This document shows, one piece after another, positions 32,901 to 40,168 of a DNA stretch of 44,293 nucleotides. The notes under the pieces were generated by a model. The model was not told where the DNA came from. It did not search any database and saw only the letters and a list, made by a program, of their open reading frames with translations. The position numbers and the translations under genes were made by a program. Source of the stretch: a virus. How positions within the stretch are numbered: position 1 is the first letter of the stretch; every line of letters starts with the position of its first letter. The DNA lies in the IMG/VR virus record IMGVR_UViG_3300031566_000099, positions 1 to 44,293 of that record; one strand, 5' to 3'.

Positions 32901-35900
32901 AAAGCCGAGGAGAGGCTAGGATCAGAAAGCAAGGCAATCGGATGCTGGCGGAAATCAGCAGGGCCATGATTCAGCCTTTGGTAGACCGGATTGGAGAAAT
33001 CGCAGGAACACGCCTCACGGTTGTAGGCGGGGATGCCAGAACTATAGACGATGTTGCCAGAGCGAACGCCAGCGCAAAGCCTGACGGGGACGGTGGCGGT
33101 GGCGGTGGAGGTGGCGGAACCCAAGCAAGGCCCCCAAATCCCGATGAGCAAAGATCCAGAACCCTCGAACAGCTGCTAGATGATGCCATCAGGGCAACGG
33201 ACTTTAACCAAGGTCGCGCAATGGAGGGCATTACTGGGGCTCCGATATGGATAACAAAAGGCGCCCTCAACTCAGCTTTAAGGGTTATTCGGCTGGCTGT
33301 CAGGGCAGGCAAGAGCCTAGCTCAAGCAATTCAGGATGGAGTTGAGCATATCAAATCATTGAATGACCCGAGATTCGATGCTGTGGTTACAAGGGACTTC
33401 TTCAACGAATACTTTTCCGAGGAACAAAGAAAAGAAGAAGAGAGGGTAAAGCAGGTACGTCTAAACAGGAGCAAGGCCGCTAAGAAAACAGCCGAGACAA
33501 AGCGCCGTCGCAAGCTGCCAGAAGCTCCGGATGTTGCAGGCAAAACGTGGCGTAGGCGAGTCGCAGCACTTTTCGGGAACCGAGATGAGAAGACCGCCTA
33601 TAGATCAGGCAAACTGAGCCGCTTCTTTTCTACCCTGATAAAGGGCAATTCCCTTGGAAAGTCCATGAACCAGGTGCGTGATTGGGGAATGGCGTTTCAA
33701 GAGTTTCTGGAGGAATCGGGGCGCCTTCTCACGAAGGACATGAACCTAGCCATAGCGCAGGAGTTCCCCAAGAGGGAGCATGATGCGGTAAGGCAACGTG
33801 TGCTGGACTTTCTGGAGGGGAGGGGAGAACTGAATGGAATAGGGGGTCCGCAAGTTCAGCTAGTTGCCGCAAAGATCAGGGCAAACATCGACAAACTTTC
33901 AAAGCTCTCTGTGGACAATGGTCTCGTTTCAAGCTCTATGGCTGAGACGTGGCTTGAAAACACAGGGATTTGGCTCCGCAGGACCTATCTGGCATTCGAT
34001 CCTTCGTCAGACTGGAACATGGATGCCCTTGAGCGCCGCAAAAACAAGGGGGACAGAGAAATAACCCGTATCTGGAATGCCTTAGAGGAATATCTTCAGG
34101 AAGCCTTCCCAGAATCTGATGAGGGAGAAATCAGGGTAATCATGCGCCAGCTGATTGATAGGCAAGAGGTGGAAGATATCATGCGAACAGGGGAAATGGG
34201 GACAGTCGGAACCGGAGACCAACTCGGGGTCAACATAGGGAGCCTGATCAGGCGTAAGGACATTCCCAAGGTTGTGCGCGATTGGATGGGCGAGATAACC
34301 GACCCGAATGCCAAGGTCCTACAGTCTTTCAAGTGGATGTCCCAATTTATCACGCGGAACTTGGTTCAGCGAAAGTTCGCCAGAATAGGGCTGGAACTGG
34401 GCTGGCTTAGTGAGAAGAAAACGGATCCTTACTCTGTAGAGCTTTATCCCAACACAAGTCGGCTAGCTCAGAAGATGGTCCCTCAATTGAATGAAGACGG
34501 GGAGGTAATCACAGATTCTGATGATAAGCCAATAATGGTCCCAGCATACACTCCGGACGGTGAGATTATTGCAGTGCCGCGTCAACGCATGGATCGGCGT
34601 TATGCCCCGCTTCACGGGCTTTATACCACAATCGAGTTTGCCAACGCTCTCAAGGAATACGAGACCCGAACACAAAACATGCTGGAGGTTGCCCGTCCAG
34701 AGAATGTTCTATGGAGCATATACAAGAGAGCGGTTTCATATTCCAAGCTGCTTCTTGTTGGTCTTAATCCCTACTCCTATCCGGTCAACGGGATCGGAGG
34801 CTTTGTAATGAGGCTGGCAGCAGGAGGGACGAGTCCGCTTCGACTGCGTAGGGCCTTTGATGCGGTAAGACTTGGTGAGCATCCAGTTGATGCATACGCA
34901 ACAAAGCGTGAACTAATGGCCCGAGCGGATTACCTGATGGCGACGAAAGCAGGCGTTACTGGCAAGGGAATCATAATGTCAGACGTACGCGCGAACCTGA
35001 GAAGAGATGCCGACAAGAACGTATTTGCCAGAACAATCGAAGCAGTTAAGAGAATCGCAGCAGACAGTCAGAACAAAAGCGGATACAGGCTGTTGATCGA
35101 GGCCATGGAAGATGCTCTAGCCAAGCCCGGAGACCTTGGCATCCGGTTCTTGGATGACGTGTACAGGGTTGATGCGTTCCTGTATGAGTTGGAGGTAATG
35201 TCCAAAGCCTATCCGGAAAGCACTCGGGAGGAACAGGTAGACATGGCCGCAGATAGAGCCGCGAACGTCTACCAAACCTATGACCGAGTGTGGCAACTGT
35301 TCCGCGGTCTCTCTAATGCAGGGATTCTGGGGACATTCGTGACGTTCAAGCTGGAACTGATGCGTAATACCTTCTGGATTGCTTACTACGCTGCAAAGGG
35401 CGCCGCCAGTGGCAACGCCGCACTGCGAGTAGACGCGGCAAGAAAAGGGGTAGGGCTGTCTGCAATGATATCACTTCCTTTCCTTGTGGCTGCGATTGCT
35501 AGAGACAAAACAGATACGGACGACGATGAAATGCTCGCCTTGAAAAGGTGGATTGTTCCCCCTTGGGACATGGCAGAGGTTATATTCCCAATTGAACGCA
35601 ATGGAACTGAATGGAGATATGTTCCAATGTCCTACCTGCTTCCTCATGTCGAAATGACACGGATAATGACAGCAGCCTATGACGCTTCAAGAACAGGGAA
35701 CCCACAACAGGCATTCAAGCAGGCGGTGCAAGGTCTCGCGTCTGATTATCTAGGTCCTGGAGTTCTGGGAGGAACGATTCTGGCATTCGCCAGCAACCAA
35801 CGTGAATCGGGTGGGCCAATTACCAGAAGAGAGGGAGCAGCTGGAATGGTAGACCGCATCAAATATGCAGCAGACAACCTCAAGCCCGGTTTCATGCGGC

Positions 35901-36289
35901 CAGCCAGAGAACTCTACTATGCAGCTACAGGCCAGAAGATGCCCTATAATAAGGAGCCAAGCGCAAGAGATGTTGGATTAAAGCTGCTGGGACTACGCGT
36001 CCGAAGGGTGGACGTGAAAGAGGACATGCGGTGGACGATGATGGATTTTGGGACAAAGTGGAGGGCTACGGCAGCAGACGCTACAATCAGGGTCCGGAGG
36101 GCTGGTGAAGGGTCTGATGAGGCTACAGAGGCAATGGAATACACCGTGAACAAGAAAGAGGAAATCTGGAGGATGTATCAGGAGTTTCGCAGAGACATGA
36201 TTTTACTCGGTGTAGAGGATAGGGAACTCGCCAGTGCCGAAAAGGAACAGCGAGTCCCCAATGATTTGCGGGATCCGGATGCGTATTAG
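23918..36289 (+). CDS. 4123-residue polyvalent protein: adenine-type methyltransferase plus strawberry-notch-like helicase
   Basis: Residues 1-35 (VEVPSVGLIEFPDDMDEKQI) are a start shared by many phage injected proteins. Residues 210-390 are helical and hydrophobic; 614-694 coiled coil; 1113-1130 proline-rich. Residues 1524-1715 are a methyltransferase with DRTAGNGMLMIG and NPPF at 1612-1615, the N6-adenine type. From 1885 to about 2560 lies a strawberry-notch-type helicase: Walker A GDQTGIGKG (1964-1972), DESH (2108-2111), and QTLGRILRTG (2511-2520). Residues 2750-3050 resemble the extension following such helicases. After a Gly linker (about 3059), the C-terminal 950 residues with two hydrophobic helices match PLxRFG/LPD38-type large polyvalent proteins. 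DarB-like protection of injected DNA is inferred. Confidence 0.85.
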   Translation: MPKFVEVPSVGLIEFPDDMDEKQITAAIDKSLMDLAPDLLRDPAAKEQWAKRTTWEGMSETERLQSDLSRMGQGAGKTVGVGLKGAAITDIQSREALAKGQIPEFMNVGKLASDKIKLPADSGWRTAMEGLGNPLTIPTKIGEAVFRKAGEALGLEKYMSIPLEQTKDTQEERLKRIENHPLYKTGEKVEKATDKAFPSIQPANVSRPLGGTAEAVGNIGVMLPLMHGALAAGSMMELGDAFEAEIARQKKDGEDVDVDMAWNKAASYSTVATTIEMPLGIGRILKKVGQYFGKEVAEEAGRRMAREGGPGLFGYIRKQGWERAKDSGAGFTEEFTQRVSQDLIVSGEVDLAAAWHEGMMGMAGQTVIGGVAQTTADLSKAAQRGASRGGSKASPSREGTPPKPGAPPKAPEPGAGGVPATGGPADAASAEMEREFIAAAKEENPALYGNDTTAVEIDETDRETHAAIVAAEGLEPMSDGATGPTTGVLGFQDPVTQSYIQINTADAQNPERVRAIVNNGRLKWAAAEIEALAQDNIAGKITETEFADAVYGLAEKFPPSIKAKAEKLIEVWQDQDSSGKSDPETSGDLVAALMNLADEGMAESALPLPGDKKVEVLSDGQRLQLEQEAQAQIDITEDPKEQERLGNKLTNLKTEIGLILEELKAENLGIGAKQALQKQLAGLEENMRKLRGAKKAPESPSKVPERAEAPLPKSTDKTAAGPKPGAGLPIIEQTGKSPELWALVRAVATMPASELMKLAGFNRINDKFAQQATLEQAREVVKLDRQMVARSQKLLDEFQDMQDRGGVPNPQWMDEFSAVTGTAQFYHEIIQYLTGRDREGKLTGKNEAKDSPYPADWKPRFTLEELGLKTKGGEANGLRKETQREGKKEDEMTPTTAGAGRPLAPAASGEVPGTGDNLTPAIRFTFNGTTRYIVGPSHADAISLGVKTYGKDFVADMPEEGGYGFLHKGKWQTRDQAGRTIGQMRGKAPVPYLTSEGMKPAELAHITEAQQYAGPAVPEEAPALDDYPLLTAKVLWPKVKASIQKNVYGARGGWFVISDGNGGIKVVDVIGPETTKEVVLTKSDPNFSNLPEGGYTYEEALKALAKAAKPPAPAPPAPPAPPPAPPTAGPSQAELDAIKEERDAIIRELEDTMGPEGLGAGAPIDPKVAALAARLALTYAKQGILVFKEFAAKVKADAPQIWDRIKKYLAGAWTTAGELYEGLDEVNRAQVKAILSEIDGAIPRPEEQGERGGMAGPIDNQYIDALKRLMKSRYPNIPDAFWDGPYENVIRTELLPDLTPEFKSMFVNQAERREREGGFVMETNTIESLAIEDTAAVYDYILELVNNGYGGFGVYDDTTETLRVASNDNGSVSLAAIKEDYAENTEAYTGWSSTVGKFLDLTEEELRSDYSINLIYTFAKDVRAAEWEAEKQQEENTPGPESDDITQLLDSDEDNRAKSGQIRRMAKKRDISVKDMEEMIEAEIVRRAHLIASNPNISAEEKFSQLRDEYERQPLLSSRTAGSVGAQAYSTPSPLAFANAHMTGVTPTVSVHDRTAGNGMLMIGSNLQKGSANETNKGRVENLKKLGVPEVTTRDATQPYPNPPKANVVALNPPFGSSPVQNYNGFGIRRLEHIIALRGLESMQDTGLASIIVGAKREEADQGKGAQWVFENYLYGHFNVVGNFEVSGELYGKQGAKWPVRVLIVAGRKAQPVIADLAPKRVDRLNSWQEVWERAESIRNATESYRRNLGSENKLGLPPSVPKPETDTGQRPVSAPTGQPAQPPDRGGVGGGTGGSRAPTAGVTPTGGATVAKPETTPRPAIRPKTPATAGGTRKPTGGLEGGDTGSPTAIPNVTPPSPQSGAKPDTRKLPQPPPISETGGAQVQYNPASDARALGTLSPRNIANGMRMALQELRDRLGNSDEFVANRLNMMVEEVKSVLAAEQIDGVALSIDQMENGDAVIIGDQTGIGKGRQAAAIIRYAILNGKIPVFFTKDPKLFSDMWRDLQDINTTINPMILGGAGKADIVSEEGTVIKKAQSSLAKQQRLFAKAKTRGGLLQQGFDSVFLTYSQIRDAGSKDPKTGAYSKHARQQFLEDLGNNEDVVLVLDESHEAAGDLGTSMQAAFMAGGEIERGKGRFKQKIVLPGILNLPGTKRGRGGVVYLSATFAKRADNMMVYFRTALSRAADNMPQIVTALAKGGVALQQAVSESLAAVGQYIRRERDFSDSNYEMKRIEVADMRELLLQVNSITGVLAEIVKFSDKVIEASKGMDFGSTAMGENEASMSPFASIVHNQISQLLLAAKSEEVVLEAVRVWKNGEKPVIALMNTMESFLDQWVTENDVKEGQKITLRWNELVEYALTRTLRATIKGPNGEQSPFVIDPKDIGLDLEYNRIREAAMDIQSAFPVSPIDYIIQRLQEEGVPTGELTGRTSGIQYTDYKKNKGTYKRFRKADKNALVNGFNSGKLGGLLLNASGSTGLSIHASESFPERPVKPRRMIIAQAALDINVFVQTLGRILRTGMIPGGANYMHLVLPLQAEMRPAAVSMQKMKSLNANTTAESENAVKIEAVDFLNKYGDQVVADYLDADFELQQRLSIYIEHREDGSAIAPQDTARKFSGRLALLSDEEQQQIYGQILPNYKELIEQLKTTGEYDLEITIHDDWDATLESDMELVPGTDETNYLTASVRAQQYEVTDNRHVPTGEEMEAEFAKNHGDAGELQAKWDQFKIDVAVRFNAMLERLQEDIAEIENSSKDQRVKDVELSKLTTRRDKLKQRENSWNSLVERLEPMFRRAGTVISIQNNELQELYEGMLVGVKLPDISDRLVLAPSAFKFRYLVDAPGGRIYVPGSGFMGTQWTESSSFKTTGDFKGAARGQRYNRWFVTGNPIRGYAATDGKGKVVRFNTRDGQVVTAIKMPSNWDISQLANDPRKQLLNGAAADSFLANGTQMVSIEADNARINRSSSGVYGFSVPSARRTGGKYYLDPTIQTIVGNGDKSRGEARIRKQGNRMLAEISRAMIQPLVDRIGEIAGTRLTVVGGDARTIDDVARANASAKPDGDGGGGGGGGGTQARPPNPDEQRSRTLEQLLDDAIRATDFNQGRAMEGITGAPIWITKGALNSALRVIRLAVRAGKSLAQAIQDGVEHIKSLNDPRFDAVVTRDFFNEYFSEEQRKEEERVKQVRLNRSKAAKKTAETKRRRKLPEAPDVAGKTWRRRVAALFGNRDEKTAYRSGKLSRFFSTLIKGNSLGKSMNQVRDWGMAFQEFLEESGRLLTKDMNLAIAQEFPKREHDAVRQRVLDFLEGRGELNGIGGPQVQLVAAKIRANIDKLSKLSVDNGLVSSSMAETWLENTGIWLRRTYLAFDPSSDWNMDALERRKNKGDREITRIWNALEEYLQEAFPESDEGEIRVIMRQLIDRQEVEDIMRTGEMGTVGTGDQLGVNIGSLIRRKDIPKVVRDWMGEITDPNAKVLQSFKWMSQFITRNLVQRKFARIGLELGWLSEKKTDPYSVELYPNTSRLAQKMVPQLNEDGEVITDSDDKPIMVPAYTPDGEIIAVPRQRMDRRYAPLHGLYTTIEFANALKEYETRTQNMLEVARPENVLWSIYKRAVSYSKLLLVGLNPYSYPVNGIGGFVMRLAAGGTSPLRLRRAFDAVRLGEHPVDAYATKRELMARADYLMATKAGVTGKGIIMSDVRANLRRDADKNVFARTIEAVKRIAADSQNKSGYRLLIEAMEDALAKPGDLGIRFLDDVYRVDAFLYELEVMSKAYPESTREEQVDMAADRAANVYQTYDRVWQLFRGLSNAGILGTFVTFKLELMRNTFWIAYYAAKGAASGNAALRVDAARKGVGLSAMISLPFLVAAIARDKTDTDDDEMLALKRWIVPPWDMAEVIFPIERNGTEWRYVPMSYLLPHVEMTRIMTAAYDASRTGNPQQAFKQAVQGLASDYLGPGVLGGTILAFASNQRESGGPITRREGAAGMVDRIKYAADNLKPGFMRPARELYYAATGQKMPYNKEPSARDVGLKLLGLRVRRVDVKEDMRWTMMDFGTKWRATAADATIRVRRAGEGSDEATEAMEYTVNKKEEIWRMYQEFRRDMILLGVEDRELASAEKEQRVPNDLRDPDAY
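27253..27279 (+). repeat. 3 x 9-bp tandem repeat encoding a proline-rich linker
   Basis: GCCTGCCCC is repeated perfectly three times (27253-27261, 27262-27270, 27271-27279) inside the giant gene, encoding the PAPPAPPAP linker at residues about 1113-1130. Slippage-prone; it separates two folded regions of the polyvalent protein. Confidence 0.7.
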
Positions 36290-37485
36290 GTCCAGATATC
36301 TTCTGGCACATCCTCAAAGTCAGTCCCTGTGGGGTCTGCGCTTGAATCCCCCCGCAGGTCCCCTCCTGGACCAGAGCCCTGAAGCTTACGGATTTTACCC
36401 TCAAGCTGTTTTACCTGCTCTTGCAGGAGGGTCTTTTCTCTAGCCATTCGCGGGAGTGCTGCGGCCCGATGCCTTAAATGAGCTTCGTAAACAACAACAT
36501 CCTCCGGTTTCATCTTCGAACGATCTCGGAAATAAGCATCGAAGGTTTCATAGCCCTTCTTGAGAAGTTCATTGCCCTCCTTATCCCCGTCTCTATCGGA
36601 ATACCAATCGGGCTTCTTGGTTTTGATATCAGTGTTAACACGATCCCAAAGCTGGTTTAATTCCTGACCCTGCCGGATCCGCTGGGCCGATGCTGATGTC
36701 TGCCGCTCCTGCCATTTCTCTTTCTCTTCCTCCATGGCAATCTCCATCTCTCCGTCTCTGCGTTGGAAATCGGTTAGAAGGGCCTGAACCCGATAGGCAG
36801 ATGCTCCAAACATGTCGATAACGTTCTGGTCAGCTTTCCCGTCTGCGTTCTGGTATAGCTTAACGAAGTCATCCCAAGAGGCTTTCCGTGTGGTTTCCTC
36901 TCCGGTGCTAGGATCCTCTTGCCGAACCGACAGGTTCTCAACCAACCGCCTAGCGGATCGGGCTGCGAAATCATAAGCCTTTTCATACTTCTCAACATAT
37001 TCCGGAGACTTCTGGAACTTCTCTGCCTGAAGCTCCCCGTTCAATCTCGCCAACTCTGCCTCCTTCGCAGCGAGTTGCTTCGTTATCGTTTCCACATCCC
37101 CGCCCTGAGTCTTACGGGCATCTTCTAGTTGCTGGGACAGTTCCTGTTCTCGCTTCCTAGCTGTTGCAAGCTCGGAATTTACAACCTCAAGACGCTTCCG
37201 GAAATCTTTGGGTAGCTTGGATGTTTCATCGCTAGGGGTTAGTGCGGGTTCTGGCGGATCTTCAGGAGTATCCGTTGGAGATGGATCCTTGGGTGGTAAC
37301 GGGGCCTCGCCAAAGATTTCACCAGGAACATCTTCAGGTGTAAAGCCGATCTCTTCTGGGTCCCCTTCGGAAGACTCCGATTCGGTTGTTGCGTCTTGTG
37401 GTCGTAAATCCGCGGCGGGACTCGGGCTCTCGGCAGGCTCGGAGGATTCTCCCGGTAGATCCGTGTTTAGTGGTTCATCTGGCAT
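36286..37485 (-). CDS. probable capsid scaffolding protein
   Basis: A 399-residue acidic protein starting MPDEPLNTDLPGESSEPAES after AAAAAGGAATAAGCC. Residues 1-95 are disordered and rich in Pro, Glu, Ser and Asp. Residues 95-165 are a coiled coil (LEVVNSELATARKREQELSQ, QLAAKEAELARLNGELQAEK). Then helical segments (YEKAYDFAARSARRLVENLS, MEIAMEEEKEKWQERQ) and a second coiled coil near the end precede an acidic tail. Acidic, helical, coiled-coil proteins of this size beside head genes are typically scaffolds, removed from the mature head. It is far from the capsid gene and convergent with the giant gene, overlapping its stop. Confidence 0.55.
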   Translation of the reverse strand: MPDEPLNTDLPGESSEPAESPSPAADLRPQDATTESESSEGDPEEIGFTPEDVPGEIFGEAPLPPKDPSPTDTPEDPPEPALTPSDETSKLPKDFRKRLEVVNSELATARKREQELSQQLEDARKTQGGDVETITKQLAAKEAELARLNGELQAEKFQKSPEYVEKYEKAYDFAARSARRLVENLSVRQEDPSTGEETTRKASWDDFVKLYQNADGKADQNVIDMFGASAYRVQALLTDFQRRDGEMEIAMEEEKEKWQERQTSASAQRIRQGQELNQLWDRVNTDIKTKKPDWYSDRDGDKEGNELLKKGYETFDAYFRDRSKMKPEDVVVYEAHLRHRAAALPRMAREKTLLQEQVKQLEGKIRKLQGSGPGGDLRGDSSADPTGTDFEDVPEDIWT

Positions 37486-37488
37486 GGC

Positions 37489-37773
37489 TTATTCCTTTTT
37501 TGTTTTTGCGTCTCCTGGATGTTGCACCGATAGATTATGTATCAGTCCAACTCCTTCGGCTGTGAATGGTTTATCTTCATCTTCTGTCATCTCTTTTAGC
37601 GCATCAAGCGCCAGCTGGACTCCCTGTTGAATGCCTGGAGTCAACGTAGACGTATCCATGATGTGAGATTTCGTGAGTGAAACGCAAAGGTCCCACCAGC
37701 TTGAGGTCACTACGGCTGACAGTTTGTTCCGAAGCTTTTCGTTGTTATGAAGCTGCTGTTTTGATGGTGTCAT
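37489..37773 (-). CDS. hypothetical protein upstream of scaffold (94 aa)
   Basis: Begins MTPSKQQLHNNEKLRNKLSA, read from the ATG at 37773; an upstream in-frame TTG at 37797 is possible. It overlaps the end of the upstream glycosyltransferase gene by 29 nt. Helices: residues 8-30 (NNEKLRNKLSAVVTSSWWDL) and 50-70 (GIQQGVQLALDALKEMTEDE). The acidic/basic C-terminus is VQHPGDAKTKKE. No family is recognised. Its coupling to the scaffold gene (3-nt gap) suggests a head-assembly accessory role. The ribosome binding site is weak. Confidence 0.5.
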   Translation of the reverse strand: MTPSKQQLHNNEKLRNKLSAVVTSSWWDLCVSLTKSHIMDTSTLTPGIQQGVQLALDALKEMTEDEDKPFTAEGVGLIHNLSVQHPGDAKTKKE

Positions 37774-38761
37774 TGGGTGGTTTTGTATGTGGAACAATTA
37801 CAGATGTGTCTGGATTATACATATGAAAATCACGCAGATCGATCCCCGTGAACCATTCTGTAGTGGGCTCTCTTCGCACTGGGAAGAGACCTCCGTTAAG
37901 CATGTGCTGCCTCAGTTCTGAAATCGTCTTAAAATCATTGCCAAATGACTGCTCAAAAAATGTCTGCCCCTTATTCACTTCCAAAAGACGATGGCTTTTG
38001 TCCAATGGCGATTTGCCTGGATCATATCTTAACGGGGATTGCTGATTGTGATGGTCTTCCTCGCTCTCTTTAGTATGCATCTGTAGTGAGTACCGGAATA
38101 TATTGCCGCGTCTCGCCATGGTAGTTCCCATAACGCAGTCCTCATATCCCATTCCATCGCATAAAAGTTCTGGGAACCCGTTCACATTAAGAAGGTAATC
38201 AACAGGGCAAGCTATAGAGCAGCCGAACATCCACTGAGGAGAACACACTACATCGATATTAGGCTCTCCGCAGAGGAATCTTGGGTCTATCCCCTCCTTA
38301 TAAGCCTCAAAGTAGCAAATCGCACCTTGTTCGACTTTCAGCTTCAATACCTTTTGGAAAGAGCCACACAAAACGTAATCATCTGGCCCATCCATCAACC
38401 TAACTATTGGCTTTATCCAGTTGGGGCAGAGAACTGAAAGGTCATCAACAAAGGCTATGTATCCGTCCGGTGCAACAGCTAGGGCTGTGTTGCGGCAATT
38501 AGCGGCGGAGAAAAAATCTTGCTCCGTAAGGCGGAATCGCCCCTGCCAAACAGAAGGCTTTGGCTCAACCCACATCGCTTTAATGATTCTGCCGTATTTG
38601 GAAAGTGTCCTGTGTGTCCGTGACGGCGCCTGAAGATCCACGATAATAAGGGTGACATCAATGTGGGCAGGAAGAGACTCAACCTCTCGCTGTAGCGAAT
38701 CCAAGAACCATTCAATCTTTGGGTCACGCCGAGATGTGATATAGGCAATAGTCAGGTTCAT
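37745..38761 (-). CDS. family 2-like (GT-A) glycosyltransferase
   Basis: A 338-residue protein, beginning MNLTIAYITSRRDPKIEWFL and overlapping the FkbM gene upstream as ATGA. GT-A features: N-terminal Rossmann half with VTLIIVDLQAP, AANCRNTALAVA at residues 86-97, the FVDDLSVLCPNW motif (VDD at 105-107, the DxD position), and the acceptor half with MFGCSIACPVDYLLNVNGFP and GYEDCVMGTTM (ED at 207-208, catalytic base position). The C-terminus has segments such as KSHRLLEVNKGQTFFEQSFG. Predicted to transfer a sugar from an NDP donor to a glycan; part of the four-gene cluster 37745-42588. Confidence 0.75.
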   Translation of the reverse strand: MNLTIAYITSRRDPKIEWFLDSLQREVESLPAHIDVTLIIVDLQAPSRTHRTLSKYGRIIKAMWVEPKPSVWQGRFRLTEQDFFSAANCRNTALAVAPDGYIAFVDDLSVLCPNWIKPIVRLMDGPDDYVLCGSFQKVLKLKVEQGAICYFEAYKEGIDPRFLCGEPNIDVVCSPQWMFGCSIACPVDYLLNVNGFPELLCDGMGYEDCVMGTTMARRGNIFRYSLQMHTKESEEDHHNQQSPLRYDPGKSPLDKSHRLLEVNKGQTFFEQSFGNDFKTISELRQHMLNGGLFPVRREPTTEWFTGIDLRDFHMYNPDTSVIVPHTKPPNDTIKTAAS

Positions 38762-39513
38762 ATCGCCAAAGTCATCAATGTGCTGACTTGCTCTTGAGGG
38801 ATGAGCATTACGTCAAAACTCGTGTTCCATGGAAACAGCGAAATGAGTTCTTGTGGAGTTTCAACCCTGTGCTTGCCGTCCATGCTGACAACATCATAGT
38901 GCATCTGGTTGTAAATGTAGTAACACATTTCCTCAACACTATCCCCAATTAGCTGTGGCAGATAGCTTAACTCGAACTGGATTGGCGGCCTGTTGGCCTC
39001 AATGAGGGCTTCGCCACCGCGCAGAACCCTGAGTTCGTATCCGTCAACATCGATTTTCAGATAGTTTGGAGACCCGCCAGTATCAGAAGACTCCAGCATT
39101 TTGGAAATAAACCCGTCTATCGTGATGACAGGAACATTAAACGGCGGCTTATCAGCATACTCAACCGACTTGGCCTGCATTGGCCAACCGTTGGACAGTC
39201 TCGGTTGTTCGTTTGGAAGAAGGGTCCAACAGTTGAATACGTTAACATTTTCGAGTGTTCCGGGTTTGTCAGACAAGGCGGTGCGGTGGAAGGCAACTCT
39301 TGTGTCCCCTTCAAATCGCTTGGCAACCTTCTCAAACATGTTTGGAACGGGCTCGAAGGCAAAAACATACTCAGCACCCCAATCAAGAAAACACTGGGTA
39401 TAGCCACCTTCGTTAGCGCCTATGTCCATCGCTATTCGCGGCGTGGACTTGAACAGGCCTATGGCCAAGTCGTGCGAGTTTTTGCAAAAGTAAGGAAGGG
39501 TGTAGCCACTCAT
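38758..39513 (-). CDS. FkbM-family SAM methyltransferase
   Basis: A 251-residue protein. SAM motif I is MDIGANEGGYTQCF (residues 29-42), acidic loop FAFEPVPNMF (51-60), and FkbM signature YLKIDVDGYE (151-160) followed by IQFELSYLP. A typical FkbM size. It methylates hydroxyls, usually of sugars. It overlaps the glycosyltransferase downstream as ATGA and follows the class I methyltransferase upstream with a 4-nt gap. A second FkbM protein at 9820-10497 has the same motifs but little other similarity by eye, so the two seem to have been acquired separately. Confidence 0.82.
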   Translation of the reverse strand: MSGYTLPYFCKNSHDLAIGLFKSTPRIAMDIGANEGGYTQCFLDWGAEYVFAFEPVPNMFEKVAKRFEGDTRVAFHRTALSDKPGTLENVNVFNCWTLLPNEQPRLSNGWPMQAKSVEYADKPPFNVPVITIDGFISKMLESSDTGGSPNYLKIDVDGYELRVLRGGEALIEANRPPIQFELSYLPQLIGDSVEEMCYYIYNQMHYDVVSMDGKHRVETPQELISLFPWNTSFDVMLIPQEQVSTLMTLAI

Positions 39514-39517
39514 ATCT

Positions 39518-40168
39518 TTAGTTTTTCTGCCATACGCCGTAGTCGTCTTTTTCCTCTGCTGTTTCTCGCTGGACTACAAACCTATTTTCAAAGCCCATGC
39601 TCTCCAGTGTTTCAACTGCGGCAGCTGGCCCCCCGTTGTCCCATTGTAAATCGTCCATCACACAAAAGCTGCCAGCGTTCATACGACAGGCAAAGTTCAA
39701 AACATCTTTTATAGCCTGTTGTGAATGGTTTCCATCAACATGAAGCAGGCCATATTTGTTTCCTTCCTGTCGCAGCAGCGTGGAATAATCGTCTGATGTC
39801 ATTTGATGTGTTTCTACAACGTCATGTAATCCGAGTCCGGCAACCCAAGACTCAAAAACCCCCTTGGCGTTGTCATGTAAAATTTGCTGGCCCCACCACT
39901 TTTGATGATCTTCTGTTTGCCCCTGAACGCTGGCATCGCTTCTCCATGGGTCTACACCTATTACCCTCACATTCCCAACCGCTTTAGCAGCCAAAGCCAT
40001 TGGAATAAGGCTGCGGCCGGCAAAGATCCCCAGTTCCAGGACCAACGTTGGGCGCCTCACCATGATGATAGCCGCCAACGTTTGAGCCTTGGATATAGAA
40101 CACCATCCCGGAATCCTAGGAACCATTTCCGAGATTTTAGTAAATAGGTCCGTGTATTCGTTGTTCAT
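39518..40168 (-). CDS. class I SAM methyltransferase (Methyltransf_24/CmcI-like)
   Basis: A 216-residue protein starting MNNEYTDLFTKISEMVPRIP. Motif I is VLELGIFAGRSLIPMALA (residues 43-60), motif II GVDPW (71-75), and the metal or substrate motif is LLHVDGNHSQQAIKDV (141-156) with FCVMDDLQWDNGG following. The HVDGNH and DDLQW segments match the Methyltransf_24 family, including small-molecule and sugar O-methyltransferases such as CmcI-like and macrocin-type enzymes. It overlaps the giant glycosyltransferase gene's stop as ATGA. A second tailoring step in the same glycan pathway is likely. Confidence 0.72.
   Translation of the reverse strand: MNNEYTDLFTKISEMVPRIPGWCSISKAQTLAAIIMVRRPTLVLELGIFAGRSLIPMALAAKAVGNVRVIGVDPWRSDASVQGQTEDHQKWWGQQILHDNAKGVFESWVAGLGLHDVVETHQMTSDDYSTLLRQEGNKYGLLHVDGNHSQQAIKDVLNFACRMNAGSFCVMDDLQWDNGGPAAAVETLESMGFENRFVVQRETAEEKDDYGVWQKN

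Noticed and set aside
39205-39714. 169-residue rightward frame opposite the methyltransferase genes
   Set aside because: Spans antisense of two clear methyltransferases, no motif, no ribosome binding site.
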